From positions 1,221,219-1,285,218 of the forward strand of contig NZ_JAPMXC010000001.1 in NCBI RefSeq assembly GCF_026624755.1: a stretch of DNA of 64,000 nucleotides, given 5' to 3'. This document shows positions 1 to 10,566 of the stretch, in pieces (within the stretch, counting starts at the first letter, position 1; every line of letters starts with the position of its first letter). The translations under genes were made by a program, and so were the position numbers. Source of the DNA: Robbsia betulipollinis. Its GTDB lineage: Bacteria > Pseudomonadota > Gammaproteobacteria > Burkholderiales > Burkholderiaceae. Under the pieces are notes generated by a model that did not search any database, was not told the DNA's origin, and saw only the letters and a list, made by a program, of their open reading frames with translations.

Positions 1-373
1 GGCAGGCGTCCATGGCGGCCTGGCGTGGTGGCCGGCTTATCCGCAAGGTCAGGCCGACATCGTGCAATGGCTGTCTTTCGCAAGCAATGACATTCAGCAC
101 AGCCTTTGCGCCGCGCGCCTCGTGCGGCAATTCGGGGCCACGCTGGACATGGCGGCGGCGCAGGAAAAATCGGCGATCGTGCTCGCCGTGCTCGAGCAAC
201 ATCTGGAAAGCCATGACTGGCTCGCGATCGGCCGACCCTCGATTGCCGATTGCGCGGTCTACCCCTATGTCGTGCTGGCGCCGGAGGGCGATGTGGATCT
301 CGCGCCCTATCCCCATATCGCACGGTGGATCGACCGGATCCAGGCCCTTCCCGGCTATCTGCGGCAACCCTGA
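1..373 (+). CDS. Glutathione S-transferase, C-terminal part (5' end outside window)
   Basis: The frame is open from base 2 to a TGA at 371-373, so only about the last 123 residues are present. The segment has the all-helical GST C-terminal domain look, with the conserved block IGRPSIADCAVYPYV (the Asp of this block is the N-capping residue of the family) and a final helix ending in a short GYLRQP tail. GSTs conjugate glutathione to electrophiles in the cytosol; the substrate cannot be inferred because the thioredoxin-like glutathione-binding half lies upstream. It converges on the debranching-enzyme gene with a 31-base gap. Confidence 0.85.
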   Translation, partial: AGVHGGLAWWPAYPQGQADIVQWLSFASNDIQHSLCAARLVRQFGATLDMAAAQEKSAIVLAVLEQHLESHDWLAIGRPSIADCAVYPYVVLAPEGDVDLAPYPHIARWIDRIQALPGYLRQP

Positions 374-404
374 CGGCTTCGGACGGCGGTCGCGATCTCG
401 GGCG

Positions 405-2582
405 CTACACCGTTGCCCGGCCGGCCAGCAGCCGACGCGCGGCGGCGGAAGACCGGGCGCTGACCGCGGCGGCATCCCCCTTGAGCACCTGGAAACGGGT
501 CGTGCCGTCATCTTCGCGCCAGAAACGGATGTCGAAAGTCTGATCGCCGACGCGGCACGCCCTGAGCGTCACATCCTTCAACCAGACCGGCAGGCAGGGA
601 TCGACATACAGCTTGCGCGCCGGGGCGTCTGGCTCCAGGCCGAGCATCGCCTGCACCAGCGAGAAAATCGATCCCGCGGCCCAGGCTTGCGGCACGTTCG
701 CCCCCAGGTATTGAACCGGAAAGTTGGTGGCGTCGCGCGTGAGTCCGGCATACAGCTCGGGCATTTTTCCCAGGGCGAAAAATTCACCGGCCTCGAAAAT
801 CGCCTTGGCGACGGTGCCTGCCTCGGCGGCGAATCCGTAGCGCTGCATGCCCTGCGCGATCATGCCGTTGTCGTGCGGCCATACCGCCCCTTTCTGGTAC
901 GCGTAAGGGTTGAAGGCCGCATGGTCGGACGAGAGCGTGCGGATACCCCAGCCGCTGAACATGTCGGGCTGCATGAGTCGCGCGACCACCCGCCGGGCGC
1001 GATCTTCGGGCACGATTCCGGACCACAGGCAATGCCCCGGGTTCGAAGCCACGCTCATGACTTTGTTTTTCTCTCCGTCCAGCGCGAACGCGTAGAATCC
1101 CGCTTCTTCGTCCCAGAAAACCTCGTTGAATTTCCGGAACAGATCGTCCGCCTTGCCCCGCAACGCGTCGGCCTTTGCGCCGTGCCCCAGATGATCGTAG
1201 ATCGTGGCCATGCGCAGCCACGCATCGTAGACATAGCCCTGCAATTCGCAGAGCGCTTTCGGCCCTTTCACGAGCGAGCCGTCGGGATAGACCAGCGCGT
1301 CTCCGGAATCCTTCCAGCTCTGGTTCTCCAGACCCGCCGAGGATCGCGTTTCGTATTCCTGGAAACCGTCTCCGTCACGGTCCCCGAATTCATCGATCCA
1401 GGTCAGACAGCGTTCTGCGGCGGGAAGGTAGCGCGTCAGAAGGCTGTCGTCACCCGTGGCCATCCACGCGGTGTGGAGTGCGATGAGATACAGGGGCGTG
1501 GCGTCGGCGGACCCGTAGTACGGCGTATGCGGCACCAGTTTCAGCGCCGCGAGTTCGCCCAGGCGCAATTCGTGCAATATCTTGCCGGGTTCCGCGTCCC
1601 GGTAGTCGTCCCGCTCCGTCGCCTGCCACGCCCCGAGCGCCGCCAGGGTGGCGGTCGCGAATTCCGCATGCACGAACGCGGTCTGCAAGGAACTGATCAG
1701 CGTATCGCGCCCGAACAAGGCGACGAACCAGGGCAGACCTGCGGCCGGCACCGTATGCGTTTCGCCCGCCGCCCGCACCGGCAGACGCAGCGCCGCCAAG
1801 TCGTCGATCGCCTGCCGGAAAAACCGTTCGAACCCGTTGTTGCTGCTCTCGAGCTTGATCACGCTCGCCTGCCATTTCTCCAATTCAACTTCGTTGAGGG
1901 TCGGCTGTCCCGTGCCGTAACATTCCCCGGGAGCGGTGTACACGTGGTGCCCGTCCGAGAGATCATAGCGCAGGCACGTATGCCAGGACCCATGTGGCGG
2001 AAGATCCACGCTGAACGCGATGCGGCCATTCGCATAGACCGCGGGGCACGTTGTGTTTGAACACGTGATGGCAATGGTTCGTTCGAACGCCGCATTGCGG
2101 TATGTCGTCGCGAGCCGCTGGGCATCGTCCGACCATTGCGTCGACACATGCCCCCGTCTGACCAGTCGTCCCGATTTCACTTCGAACAAATCCGCGAAGT
2201 CGCTGCGCACCGCGATCTCCAACGCGATACGGACGGGCGCGTCGTTCTGATTTGTCAAATCGAGGTCTTCGTGAACGCCACCATGAATATGGCGCGTCAA
2301 ACAGAGTCCAAGCGTATGTGCCGCCACCGGCCCCTTTTCCGTCAGGATCGGCGGGTTCGTCATGAACACCCGCGCCGCGAAGGCACTCGTCGCCGCGCCG
2401 TTCAGCAACTCCCATGACGCACCATTGACATAGGCCCGCCAACTGCTGACGAGGCGCGTGTCGTAGAAAAACAGGCCTTTGTCGCTCGGCGAGTCGATCT
2501 GTCCATCGGTTTCGGTGAGCAGGACGGAATGCCCCTGGTGAATCGCGATCTGCGGCGACCCCACTTGAATTTTCACTGTCAT
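405..2582 (-). CDS. Glycogen debranching enzyme-like amylo-alpha-1,6-glucosidase
   Basis: The 725-residue product starts with an N-terminal debranching-enzyme domain (GHSVLLTETDGQIDS, then GLFFYDTRLVSSW, residues ~15-55) and continues into an (alpha/alpha)6 glucosidase domain with WFVALFGRDTLISS and WPHDNGMIAQGM. Proteins of this build are predicted to cleave alpha-1,6 branches in glycogen-like glucans or related oligosaccharides in the cytosol. The ATG at 2582 was chosen because AGAGG lies 8 bases upstream; the frame stays open another 29 codons but without a ribosome site. The neighbours (sugar MFS, GH15 enzyme) support a role in glucan or trehalose metabolism. The exact substrate is not shown by the sequence. 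Confidence 0.85.
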   Translation of the reverse strand: MTVKIQVGSPQIAIHQGHSVLLTETDGQIDSPSDKGLFFYDTRLVSSWRAYVNGASWELLNGAATSAFAARVFMTNPPILTEKGPVAAHTLGLCLTRHIHGGVHEDLDLTNQNDAPVRIALEIAVRSDFADLFEVKSGRLVRRGHVSTQWSDDAQRLATTYRNAAFERTIAITCSNTTCPAVYANGRIAFSVDLPPHGSWHTCLRYDLSDGHHVYTAPGECYGTGQPTLNEVELEKWQASVIKLESSNNGFERFFRQAIDDLAALRLPVRAAGETHTVPAAGLPWFVALFGRDTLISSLQTAFVHAEFATATLAALGAWQATERDDYRDAEPGKILHELRLGELAALKLVPHTPYYGSADATPLYLIALHTAWMATGDDSLLTRYLPAAERCLTWIDEFGDRDGDGFQEYETRSSAGLENQSWKDSGDALVYPDGSLVKGPKALCELQGYVYDAWLRMATIYDHLGHGAKADALRGKADDLFRKFNEVFWDEEAGFYAFALDGEKNKVMSVASNPGHCLWSGIVPEDRARRVVARLMQPDMFSGWGIRTLSSDHAAFNPYAYQKGAVWPHDNGMIAQGMQRYGFAAEAGTVAKAIFEAGEFFALGKMPELYAGLTRDATNFPVQYLGANVPQAWAAGSIFSLVQAMLGLEPDAPARKLYVDPCLPVWLKDVTLRACRVGDQTFDIRFWREDDGTTRFQVLKGDAAAVSARSSAAARRLLAGRATV

Positions 2583-2890
2583 CGTAAGCCTCTTGAAGGG
2601 TCTTCGCCGCAGCCGGCGAAAGTCATCATCATGGCACGGCAAACGTGCCGGCAGCGTGACCCCACGCACACCGCGCGTATCGGGAAATTACAGGGGATGG
2701 CTAATGAATGAAGGATAGTTACTTGCAGGACGTTCTATCGTGTACCCTGAAGCTCGCCGTGAGCCTGGCGCAACGCGCTCCTTCTGCATAACCAATAGAA
2801 AAGACCGAACGGAAGACGTGGATCGGGAGGTTTTCCCGACAGCGGCCGCATGCTGCGGCAATGTAGGACCATCCACCAGGGGGACTTCCG
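2583..2890. promoter_or_regulatory. Divergent intergenic region, debranching enzyme / sugar MFS
   Basis: This 308-base gap separates two divergent genes and must hold both promoters. On the minus strand a TGTAAT (2687-2692) resembles a -10 box, without a convincing -35. On the plus strand AGGGGGA just before 2891 is the ribosome site of the MFS gene. No ORF with coding character was seen. Confidence 0.4.
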
Positions 2891-4261
2891 ATGCACATCG
2901 TCATCATCGCTGCCACGGCAGCACTCGGCGGTCTCCTGTTCGGCTATGATACCGGCGTCATTTCCGCCGCACTGCTGTTCCTGCGTACCGCCTTTCATCT
3001 GTCCACGCTCATGGTGGGCATCGTCACGAGCATTGCGTTGGCGGGCGCCGCGGGCGGTGCCGGCGTAGCGGGTCGTCTCGCGGATCATTTCGGACGCCGT
3101 CCCACCTTGCTATGGACCGCCGCCGTGTTCCTCGCGGGCGCCGTGGTTTCCGCGTGTGCCGTGGACCTCCCAATGCTGCTGGTCGGGCGCGTGCTGGTCG
3201 GCATCGGGATTGGCGGTGCGTCGATGCTTACGCCGCTGTATCTGGCGGAGATCGCGCCCGCCAAGACGCGTGGTGCGCTGGTATCGTGCAACCAGTTGGC
3301 GGTGACGCTGGGCATCCTGCTGTCCTACCTCGTGGGCTATGCGCTGGCCGCCAGTGGCTCGTGGCGCTGGATGTTGGGCCTCAGCGCAGTACCGGGCGCG
3401 CTGCTTGCGCTCGGCATGTATCTGCTGCCGGAAACGCCGCGCTGGCTGGCGGGCCACGGTCACACCGATCTCGCACGCGCATCGCTACGCAAATTACGGG
3501 GTGCCGATGTCGACATCGATGCCGAGGTCGCGGAACTCCGGGCAGATCTTAAGAGCGATCGCCAGACCGCCCAGCATGAAGCGCCCAGCAAAAAGGAGCG
3601 ACTGGCGCAGCGCCTGCCCTTGATCGTCGGCGTGGGCCTCGCCATTTTCCAGCAAGTCACCGGCATCAATACGGTCATTTACTTCGCGCCGATGATCTTC
3701 CAGGCAGCGGGGCTCTCTTCCGCATCGGCGGCGATACTGGCAACAGCCGGCATCGGCGTCGTGAACGTGTTGATGACCGTCGTCGCCATCCGCCTGGTCG
3801 ACCGGGTGGGACGACGCGTGCTGCTGCTCTGGGGCGTGGGTGGCATGGGCGTCAGCCTGTCGCTGCTCGCTTGCGTGTTTCTTTTCGGGAAAGGTCCGAT
3901 ACTGAGCTGGCTTACCGCCGCCAGCCTGACGGCGTACATCGGCTTTTTCGCCATCGGGCTGGGACCCGTATTCTGGTTGCTGCTCTCGGAGATCTTCCCC
4001 CTGGCGATACGCGCACGCGGGATGTCCGCGGCGACGATTGCGAACTGGCTCGCCAATCTGGCCGTCGCGTTGAGCTTTCTCAATTTGACGGCGCTGCTGG
4101 GACGCCCGGGGGTGTTCTTCATTTTCGCTGCACTGTCTTTCGCCGCCCTTCTTTTCGCCTATCGCCTGATTCCCGAGACCATGGGCTTGAGTCTGGAAGC
4201 GGTGGATGCCCTGTGGCGGCGGCGCGAAGGGCTGACGCCGCCCGCAAATCAGGAACGGTAA
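2891..4261 (+). CDS. Sugar-porter family MFS transporter
   Basis: The 456-residue protein shows about 12 hydrophobic segments and the sugar-porter signatures: GLLFGYDTGVIS in TM1, the loop motifs DHFGRRPT and DRVGRRVL, PETPRW after TM6, QQVTGINTVIYFAP in TM7 and PETMGLSLE after TM12. Members (XylE, GalP, AraE) are proton-coupled importers of hexoses or pentoses in the inner membrane; the specific sugar cannot be read. The ATG has an AGGGGGA ribosome site. Its TAA is followed directly by the ATG of the DUF748 gene, so the two are probably co-transcribed. The pairing with two glucan hydrolases suggests a glucose-type substrate (inference). Confidence 0.9.
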   Translation: MHIVIIAATAALGGLLFGYDTGVISAALLFLRTAFHLSTLMVGIVTSIALAGAAGGAGVAGRLADHFGRRPTLLWTAAVFLAGAVVSACAVDLPMLLVGRVLVGIGIGGASMLTPLYLAEIAPAKTRGALVSCNQLAVTLGILLSYLVGYALAASGSWRWMLGLSAVPGALLALGMYLLPETPRWLAGHGHTDLARASLRKLRGADVDIDAEVAELRADLKSDRQTAQHEAPSKKERLAQRLPLIVGVGLAIFQQVTGINTVIYFAPMIFQAAGLSSASAAILATAGIGVVNVLMTVVAIRLVDRVGRRVLLLWGVGGMGVSLSLLACVFLFGKGPILSWLTAASLTAYIGFFAIGLGPVFWLLLSEIFPLAIRARGMSAATIANWLANLAVALSFLNLTALLGRPGVFFIFAALSFAALLFAYRLIPETMGLSLEAVDALWRRREGLTPPANQER

Positions 4262-7200
4262 ATGTCTTCGATTCAGGGACAGTCCGCCGAAACGCCTGTC
4301 CCTCCTCCCGGCGAACCGCCTGCCAGGGAGCATCCTGGCTGGCATAAATATGGGTTCGCCGCGTTGGCACTGCTCGGCCTGCTCGGCATCTATGCCGTCG
4401 CAGGATTCTGGGGCGCGCCGCGATTGGTCGAAACGCACCTCTCCCCCTGGCTCACCCAGCGCTATGGACTGCACCTCGGCCTGGGCCGGGTGCGTTTCAA
4501 CCCGTTCACATTCGAGATCCAGGCCGACAATGTCGTATTGCGCAATCCTGGCGCTACGCCGTTTCTTGAAATCGCCCATCTCGCGATCAATGACGCGCCC
4601 AGCGCTCTGCTTCATGACACCTGGAAAATCGACAACGTCGCGCTGACAGGCATGACGGTGAATCTGGTGCTGGCGAAAGACGGCACGTTCAACCTGATCG
4701 AACTTCTTCATCGGTTGACGCCGGCCGGAAGCGCGCACACCACGACGCCGCGGGTCATGATCGCAAAGCTGGACATCGTTCGCGCGGGCATCCTGTTCAC
4801 CGACCTCCACAACGCCGCGCCAGCGAAGATTTTGATGTCGCCCATTGCTCTGAGCATGACGAACCTCTCGACCCTGAGCGCGGTGAAAGCGAAAGAGACG
4901 CTCACGGCGGTATTGCCCGACGGCACGAATCTGCGGTCACATGGCGAGATTGGACTCGAACCCGCGCTGTCGGCAAGCGGCGAGTTCGCGCTGAATGGCC
5001 TGCAGGCCTCGACGTGGTTGCCGTTTCTGCGCGGCATACTGCGCATCGATGCGTTGAAAGGCCGCGCGGATCTGTCCGCGCGCTATGCCTTCACACGCAC
5101 CGGCAGTCTGCAGCTTGCCGACGTGGCGCTCAGCCTCACTGACCTGGCGCTGAGCACGCCCACAGCGAAGATGCCTCTCATCACGATGAAGAAGCTTGCC
5201 GCCAACGGCGGCAGCGTGGATCCGCTGAAACATGCGGTCTCGTTCGCCAGCCTGGACGTGGCGCAAGGCGGCGTTGCCGTGCGTATCGACGCGAATGGCC
5301 AACTTGCCTGGTCGCAACTTATCGTACGCAACGACGCGGCGCGCGTCGGCGTGCCGCCCAGCGTCGCTCTACCGGATTGGCATCTCGCGGTGAAAAGCAT
5401 GCGGTTGGACCGCGTTGGCCTCGACTATGACGACCAGCGGAGTAAGCCCCCGCTCGTCGCCAGCATTGCCCGCATCGGCGGCGCGCTGCGGATCGACGCG
5501 ACGACCGGCGCGCATGGCAATGTTGCAGGCCGGGACATTGCCCTGCACATCCACGACGCAGCGCTCCCGGGCCAACCGATGCTGAAACTCGACGACGCAT
5601 CCGTCACGGGAGGGTCTTTCGATCTTGCGGGCATGACGGTCGCGGCATCCGACATTGCGTTGCAGGACGGCACGGTCTCGGTCGCACGCAACACGGACGG
5701 CTCGATCGATTGGCAGCGTCGCTTTGCGGCGGCACCCGGACATCACGCGGCGACGTCCGCTGGACGACACCCCTGGCAATACGACTTCGCGCGAATCGGC
5801 ATCAGCAACATCGATGTGGCGCTGGCCGACCGCAGCATGACGCCCGTTTTCCACTATCCGCTGCACCTCCGGTCCCTTACCGCGCACGACGTCGCAAACA
5901 GTGGCTCGACGCCCGTCCGGTTCGACGCGCGGATCGCAGCGCATGACGGCGGCACGCTCGATGCCCATGGCAGCATCGCCCCGCAGGGCACCAACCTCCA
6001 GGCGCACGTTCAACTCGACCAACTCGTTCTGACGCCGTTCAGCGCCCTTGCGCTGCGCCGTACCGGCTTCACGCCCGCCGGCGGTCCGCTGACGCTATCG
6101 GCCGACTTGCGCGATGCCGGGGGCTGGACGCTCGACGATCTGAATGCCAGTCTGCCCCACTTCACGCTGCGCCGCCCCCGGGAAACCGAACCCTTGTTTG
6201 CAGCCGCGCGACTGAACATCCAAGGCGCGAAGGTCGCTTTTTCGCAGCGCACGGTGGTGGTGGGTGAACTCTCGCTCGCGACAGGCGTCGTGCGCGCGCA
6301 GGTACAAAAGAGCGGTCGGTTCGATTGGCAGGTTGCGTACCCGGCCTCGCGCATCGCCCCGCAGCCCGCCGCCGCTCGTGCCGCCACGCCCGCGCACGCC
6401 TGGAATATACGCGTTGCAACGTTCCAGGCGCGCGCAATGGCAGCGCATCTCGTCGACCTCAGCGGCGCGGTGTCCAGACGTCTCGACGTCGACCGGTTCG
6501 ATATCGCCATGGCCATGCAAATGTCGGTGGGCGGAGCGCAGGCACAGGTCGCAGCGCAAAACCTCCAGGCAAGCATGCACGAGGCCAGGTTCTCGATGGA
6601 CGGCAGTCAGCAGCCGGCCGTTTCGATTACGTCCGCGTCGCTTTCAAACGGGGGATTCAATCTTCACGCCCGCCGCATGACGGCGTCCACGCTCACCGTG
6701 CGCGGCGGCAGCGCCCGGATCGTGCGCGATGCAAACGGGCGCCTCAACCTGCTCGACGCCGAATCCCGAAAAAGCGCGGCCGCTCCCGCCGCTCCCGCCG
6801 CCGGACGGGCCTGGCAATACTCGGTTGGCACGATTCAGATCGCGCATTTCACGACGAACGTGGCGGACCGCGCGTACACGCCGGCACTCGCCCTCGGCGC
6901 GACATTCGACGCGACCGCCCATGACGTGGCGAACGACAGCAAGGCTCGCTTCGACGCCACGCTCGCGCTCGCCGACGCCGGCGGCAGCGTCAAGGCAAGC
7001 GGCACGGGAACGCCGGATACGGGCGAATTTCACGCCGATGTGGTCGCCAGGGCCATCGCACTGGCGCCCCTGCAGCCGGTTCTCACGCGTTACACCCGGC
7101 TCGCCCTGGCCGCCGGCCAAGCGAGCGGCGACCTCGCAATCGTCCACGCCGCCCACGCGGGACGTGCAATCCAGGTCACCGGCCAGCTTGGCCTGAAAAA

Positions 7201-8641
7201 CATCATCCTGAACGAAACCGACACGAATGCCCATGCACTCTCGCTCGAGCGGCTGGATGCACGGGACATCGCCTTTTCGGGTCAGGACAATCGCCTGACG
7301 GTCGGTGATATCCAGATTGTCCATCCGGATGCGAAGATCGCGGTCGAGAAGAACCACAGCGTAAACCTGGAACGGTTCCTCAAACGCGACGCCGGCGCGA
7401 CGCCGAAAGCCGAACCGCCGTCCGGCACGGGCCCGCACGCCGCCCCGTTCCAGTTGGCGATCCATCGCATTGGCGTGCGCGGCGGCAGCGTGGACTTCTC
7501 CGACCAAAGTCTGGTCCTGCCGTTCTCCACGAAGGTGAGCGCGGTGCAGGCGACCATCGTCGGGGTGTTCAATCATGGCGATCGGCACGCCGACGTGACC
7601 GCCGATGGCACGATACAGTCGTACGGTTCCGCGACCGTCAATGGCAGCATCGTGCCATTCGACCCGCGACGCTATACGGACCTTCGCGTCAGGTTCGCCA
7701 ACGTGCGGGTACAGCCTCTCTCGCCGTACACCGCGACCTTCGCCGGACGCAAGGTGCAGGCCGGCAAACTCTGGCTCGACCTCGAGTACAAAATCGATCA
7801 CGGCAACCTGCTGGGCAAGAACGATGTCCGCTTGTCCGATTTCACGCTCGGCGAGCGCGTGAAAAGCCCCACCGCCAAGGACATTCCCCTCAACCTGGCG
7901 GTGTCGCTCCTGACGGATTCCAAGGGGGAGATCCACCTCTCCGTGCCCGTGCGCGGCAACCTCGACAATCCCCATTTCGACATCGCCAGCGCGATAACCG
8001 ACGCGTTACGCCATACCCTTCTGCGCGTCGCCGCGGCACCCTTTCATTTGCTCGGAAAACTTTTCGGCAATGACAAGACATCGCTGGCCAGCATCGGCTT
8101 CGCCGCGGGAAACGCATCGCTCGCGCCCGAGCAGCGTGAAAAGCTCGACGCCCTGGTCGGCGCGCTGAGACAACGACCGCTCCTGCAACTCTCGATCGGC
8201 GCGCCCTACGACGAACGTATGGACACCCTCGCCCTCCAGCAGGCGCAAACCCGCCGTCAGCTCGCCGCACGGCTCACGTCCCCCGGCGCCGACGACGCAG
8301 ACGCGTCGATCGTCGCGCTCGACGATCCCGGCACGCGCCGGGCACTGGGCGCGATGCTCGCGCAACAAAATAACGGACCGCTCCCAGAATCGCCAACAGG
8401 TCCCGCCGCGGACAGCCACGCCGCGTATCAGGCCATGTTCGACCGGGTTTCAAAAGGGCAGACCCTGAACGCCGATGCCGCCGAGATCCTGGCGACCCGC
8501 CGGGCCGAGGGGATCGCCGACTATCTGACGCAACACGGCATCGCACGAAGCCGGGTGCAGACGGGCAAGGTGCAACAGGTTTCGAAGGACGATGTCGGAC
8601 TGATCGATGCGCAGCTGACCGTACTTGCCGCTGCGCCATGA
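4262..8641 (+). CDS. DUF748 (AsmA-like) envelope protein, 1459 residues
   Basis: There is one hydrophobic anchor near residues 33-55, followed by a very long beta-rich periplasmic region with repeated blocks of the type FDARIAAHDGGTLDAHGSI and RFDATLALADAGGSVKASG. The end is typical of DUF748: LNLAVSLLTDSKGEIHLSVP, then an amphipathic helix (TLLRVAAAPFHLLGKLFG), then an OmpA-like tail (LAPEQREKLDALVGAL). DUF748 is grouped with the AsmA/TamB/YhdP superfamily, whose studied members act in phospholipid transport between the two membranes; function here is inferred. The start has AGGA 7 bases upstream and abuts the MFS stop codon. Confidence 0.85.
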   Translation: MSSIQGQSAETPVPPPGEPPAREHPGWHKYGFAALALLGLLGIYAVAGFWGAPRLVETHLSPWLTQRYGLHLGLGRVRFNPFTFEIQADNVVLRNPGATPFLEIAHLAINDAPSALLHDTWKIDNVALTGMTVNLVLAKDGTFNLIELLHRLTPAGSAHTTTPRVMIAKLDIVRAGILFTDLHNAAPAKILMSPIALSMTNLSTLSAVKAKETLTAVLPDGTNLRSHGEIGLEPALSASGEFALNGLQASTWLPFLRGILRIDALKGRADLSARYAFTRTGSLQLADVALSLTDLALSTPTAKMPLITMKKLAANGGSVDPLKHAVSFASLDVAQGGVAVRIDANGQLAWSQLIVRNDAARVGVPPSVALPDWHLAVKSMRLDRVGLDYDDQRSKPPLVASIARIGGALRIDATTGAHGNVAGRDIALHIHDAALPGQPMLKLDDASVTGGSFDLAGMTVAASDIALQDGTVSVARNTDGSIDWQRRFAAAPGHHAATSAGRHPWQYDFARIGISNIDVALADRSMTPVFHYPLHLRSLTAHDVANSGSTPVRFDARIAAHDGGTLDAHGSIAPQGTNLQAHVQLDQLVLTPFSALALRRTGFTPAGGPLTLSADLRDAGGWTLDDLNASLPHFTLRRPRETEPLFAAARLNIQGAKVAFSQRTVVVGELSLATGVVRAQVQKSGRFDWQVAYPASRIAPQPAAARAATPAHAWNIRVATFQARAMAAHLVDLSGAVSRRLDVDRFDIAMAMQMSVGGAQAQVAAQNLQASMHEARFSMDGSQQPAVSITSASLSNGGFNLHARRMTASTLTVRGGSARIVRDANGRLNLLDAESRKSAAAPAAPAAGRAWQYSVGTIQIAHFTTNVADRAYTPALALGATFDATAHDVANDSKARFDATLALADAGGSVKASGTGTPDTGEFHADVVARAIALAPLQPVLTRYTRLALAAGQASGDLAIVHAAHAGRAIQVTGQLGLKNIILNETDTNAHALSLERLDARDIAFSGQDNRLTVGDIQIVHPDAKIAVEKNHSVNLERFLKRDAGATPKAEPPSGTGPHAAPFQLAIHRIGVRGGSVDFSDQSLVLPFSTKVSAVQATIVGVFNHGDRHADVTADGTIQSYGSATVNGSIVPFDPRRYTDLRVRFANVRVQPLSPYTATFAGRKVQAGKLWLDLEYKIDHGNLLGKNDVRLSDFTLGERVKSPTAKDIPLNLAVSLLTDSKGEIHLSVPVRGNLDNPHFDIASAITDALRHTLLRVAAAPFHLLGKLFGNDKTSLASIGFAAGNASLAPEQREKLDALVGALRQRPLLQLSIGAPYDERMDTLALQQAQTRRQLAARLTSPGADDADASIVALDDPGTRRALGAMLAQQNNGPLPESPTGPAADSHAAYQAMFDRVSKGQTLNADAAEILATRRAEGIADYLTQHGIARSRVQTGKVQQVSKDDVGLIDAQLTVLAAAP

Positions 8642-8704
8642 TGACGCCAAGCGGCAGCGCTGGGCATGCCCGCGCCCCCCCCACCCATATGTTCCCGTCT
8701 TCCG

Positions 8705-10537
8705 CTAGGCGGGCAGGTGCTTCGCCCGCTCGCTTGTCTGGTTCGGAGAAGCGCCACCGTCGCGAGCGAGGGTCGGTCCGCACAGGCGAAGCGCCGTATT
8801 GACGATGGCCAGATGCGTCAGCGCCTGCGGAAAGTTTCCCGATAGACGCTTGCCCGGCACATCGTATTCCTCGGAGAACAAGCCCAGATCGTTGCCCACG
8901 GCAAGCACGCGGTCCAGTTGCGCGCGTGCCTCGTCGGTGCGGCCCTGCAGATGAAGGCAGTCCGCCATCCAGCAGGAGCAGGCGAGAAATGCCCCCTCGC
9001 TCGGTCCCTCCCGACGCGCTCTGGTGCGCCGTATCAACCCGCCGTCGGCGAGTTCTCTCTGGATGGTCGCGATGGTCGCGGCCATGCGTGGATCGTCGGC
9101 CGGGAGAAAACCCACCAGCGGCAACAAAAGCAGGCTCGCGTCGATTTCCTGCCCCCCGTAATATTGGGTGAAACTGCCGAGTCCCTCGTTCCAGCCCTCG
9201 CGGCAGACCTGCTCATGGACGACCGTTCGTAACGCGGTGATGCGTTCGATCACGTGCCGCGCGACCGGTTCCGCGCCGGCGTTCGTACCGTCATGACGCA
9301 GAAAGCGATCGAACGCCACCCACGCCATGACTTTCGAATAGGTGTACTGCCGCGGCGCGGCGCGGGACTCCCACACGCCGGAACCCTCGCTGTCCCACAT
9401 CGTCTCGAGGTGTTCGACGATCTTCAGCATGACCGCGGCTTCCTGCGCGGACACCGGCACGCCCCCCCGGCGGGCCAGATCGAGACAATCCAGCAGCTCG
9501 CCGAAAACATCGATTTGATGTTGCGTGGACGCCGCGTTGCCGACCCTCACGGGCTGCGCGTAACGGTACCCCGGCAATGAATCGACGGACCACTCGGCAA
9601 GATGCCGTGCACCATCGACGCGATACATGATCCGCACGCGTTCGGGCGAACCCGCGACGGCGCGTAGCAGCCAGTCTCTCCAGGCAAGCGCTTCCTCATG
9701 AAAGCCGGCATTGAGGAGCGCCCCCAGGGTAAAGCTCGCATCGCGCAGCCAGCAATATCGATAGTCCCAGTTCATGGTGCCGCCAGGCGCCTCCGGCAGC
9801 GAGGTCGTGGGCGCCGCGATCAAACCGCCGCTGGTTTGATGAATCAACGCCTTCAAGGTCAGCAGCGAGCGTCTGACTTCCCTGGGCCAGTCCGTCTTCG
9901 CATCGTCGAACCGGTCGATCCAGTCACGCCAGAAACGCTGGGTGGAAGATAACGCCGCTTCCGCATCGATCGCGCCCGGGGCGGGCTGATGGGATGGCCC
10001 ATAGCTCATCACGAACGCCAACCGGCTTCCCTGCGCAACGTCGAATTCCGCCACCGTCGCCAGCGCCGAGACATCGAGCGGCACCGGCGCACGCAGAATC
10101 ACGAGATCCGGCCCGACCTTCGCGACCATGCAGTCGTCCTGGAGCGCCGACCATGGGGGCAACGCCCCGTAGTCGAAGCGCAGACACAGCGTCGATCGGA
10201 CTTTGACGTTGCCCCGCAGGCCGACGACGATTCGTACGACAGAAGAAAAGGTCGTTCGCATCGGCATGAAATCGATCACCCGGATCGCCCCCCCGTCCAC
10301 TTCGAAATCCGTTTCGACGATCAGGCTATCCTCCTGATAGCGGCGGCTGTGATGACGAACCGCTGCGACGGGAGCCACGGTCCAGTGACCGTTTTTTTCG
10401 GTACCCAGCAACGCGGCGAAGCACGCATCGTCGTCGAACCGAGGCCAGCAGAGCCAGTCGATCGCGCCGTCGCGGCTGACGAGTGCAGCCGTTTCACCAT
10501 CGCCCAACAGGGCGTAATCTTCGATCGGCTTGCTCAT
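8705..10537 (-). CDS. Glycoside hydrolase family 15 protein (glucoamylase/trehalase type)
   Basis: The 610-residue product has the layout of bacterial GH15 enzymes. The N-terminal beta-sandwich has DYALLGDGETAALVSRDG and DWLCWPRFD. The (alpha/alpha)6 catalytic domain has NWDYRYCWLRDASFTL and a later region DASLLLLPLVGFLP. There is no signal peptide, so a cytosolic glucan, maltosyl or trehalose substrate is likely; several actinobacterial relatives are trehalases. It is the last gene of a probable minus-strand unit DUF4396, SDR, GH15; the SDR stop lies 29 bases upstream of this start. The ribosome site is weak. Confidence 0.85.
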   Translation of the reverse strand: MSKPIEDYALLGDGETAALVSRDGAIDWLCWPRFDDDACFAALLGTEKNGHWTVAPVAAVRHHSRRYQEDSLIVETDFEVDGGAIRVIDFMPMRTTFSSVVRIVVGLRGNVKVRSTLCLRFDYGALPPWSALQDDCMVAKVGPDLVILRAPVPLDVSALATVAEFDVAQGSRLAFVMSYGPSHQPAPGAIDAEAALSSTQRFWRDWIDRFDDAKTDWPREVRRSLLTLKALIHQTSGGLIAAPTTSLPEAPGGTMNWDYRYCWLRDASFTLGALLNAGFHEEALAWRDWLLRAVAGSPERVRIMYRVDGARHLAEWSVDSLPGYRYAQPVRVGNAASTQHQIDVFGELLDCLDLARRGGVPVSAQEAAVMLKIVEHLETMWDSEGSGVWESRAAPRQYTYSKVMAWVAFDRFLRHDGTNAGAEPVARHVIERITALRTVVHEQVCREGWNEGLGSFTQYYGGQEIDASLLLLPLVGFLPADDPRMAATIATIQRELADGGLIRRTRARREGPSEGAFLACSCWMADCLHLQGRTDEARAQLDRVLAVGNDLGLFSEEYDVPGKRLSGNFPQALTHLAIVNTALRLCGPTLARDGGASPNQTSERAKHLPA

Positions 10538-10566
10538 GTGTAGGGTTTCCGCCCGGGACCGCGTGA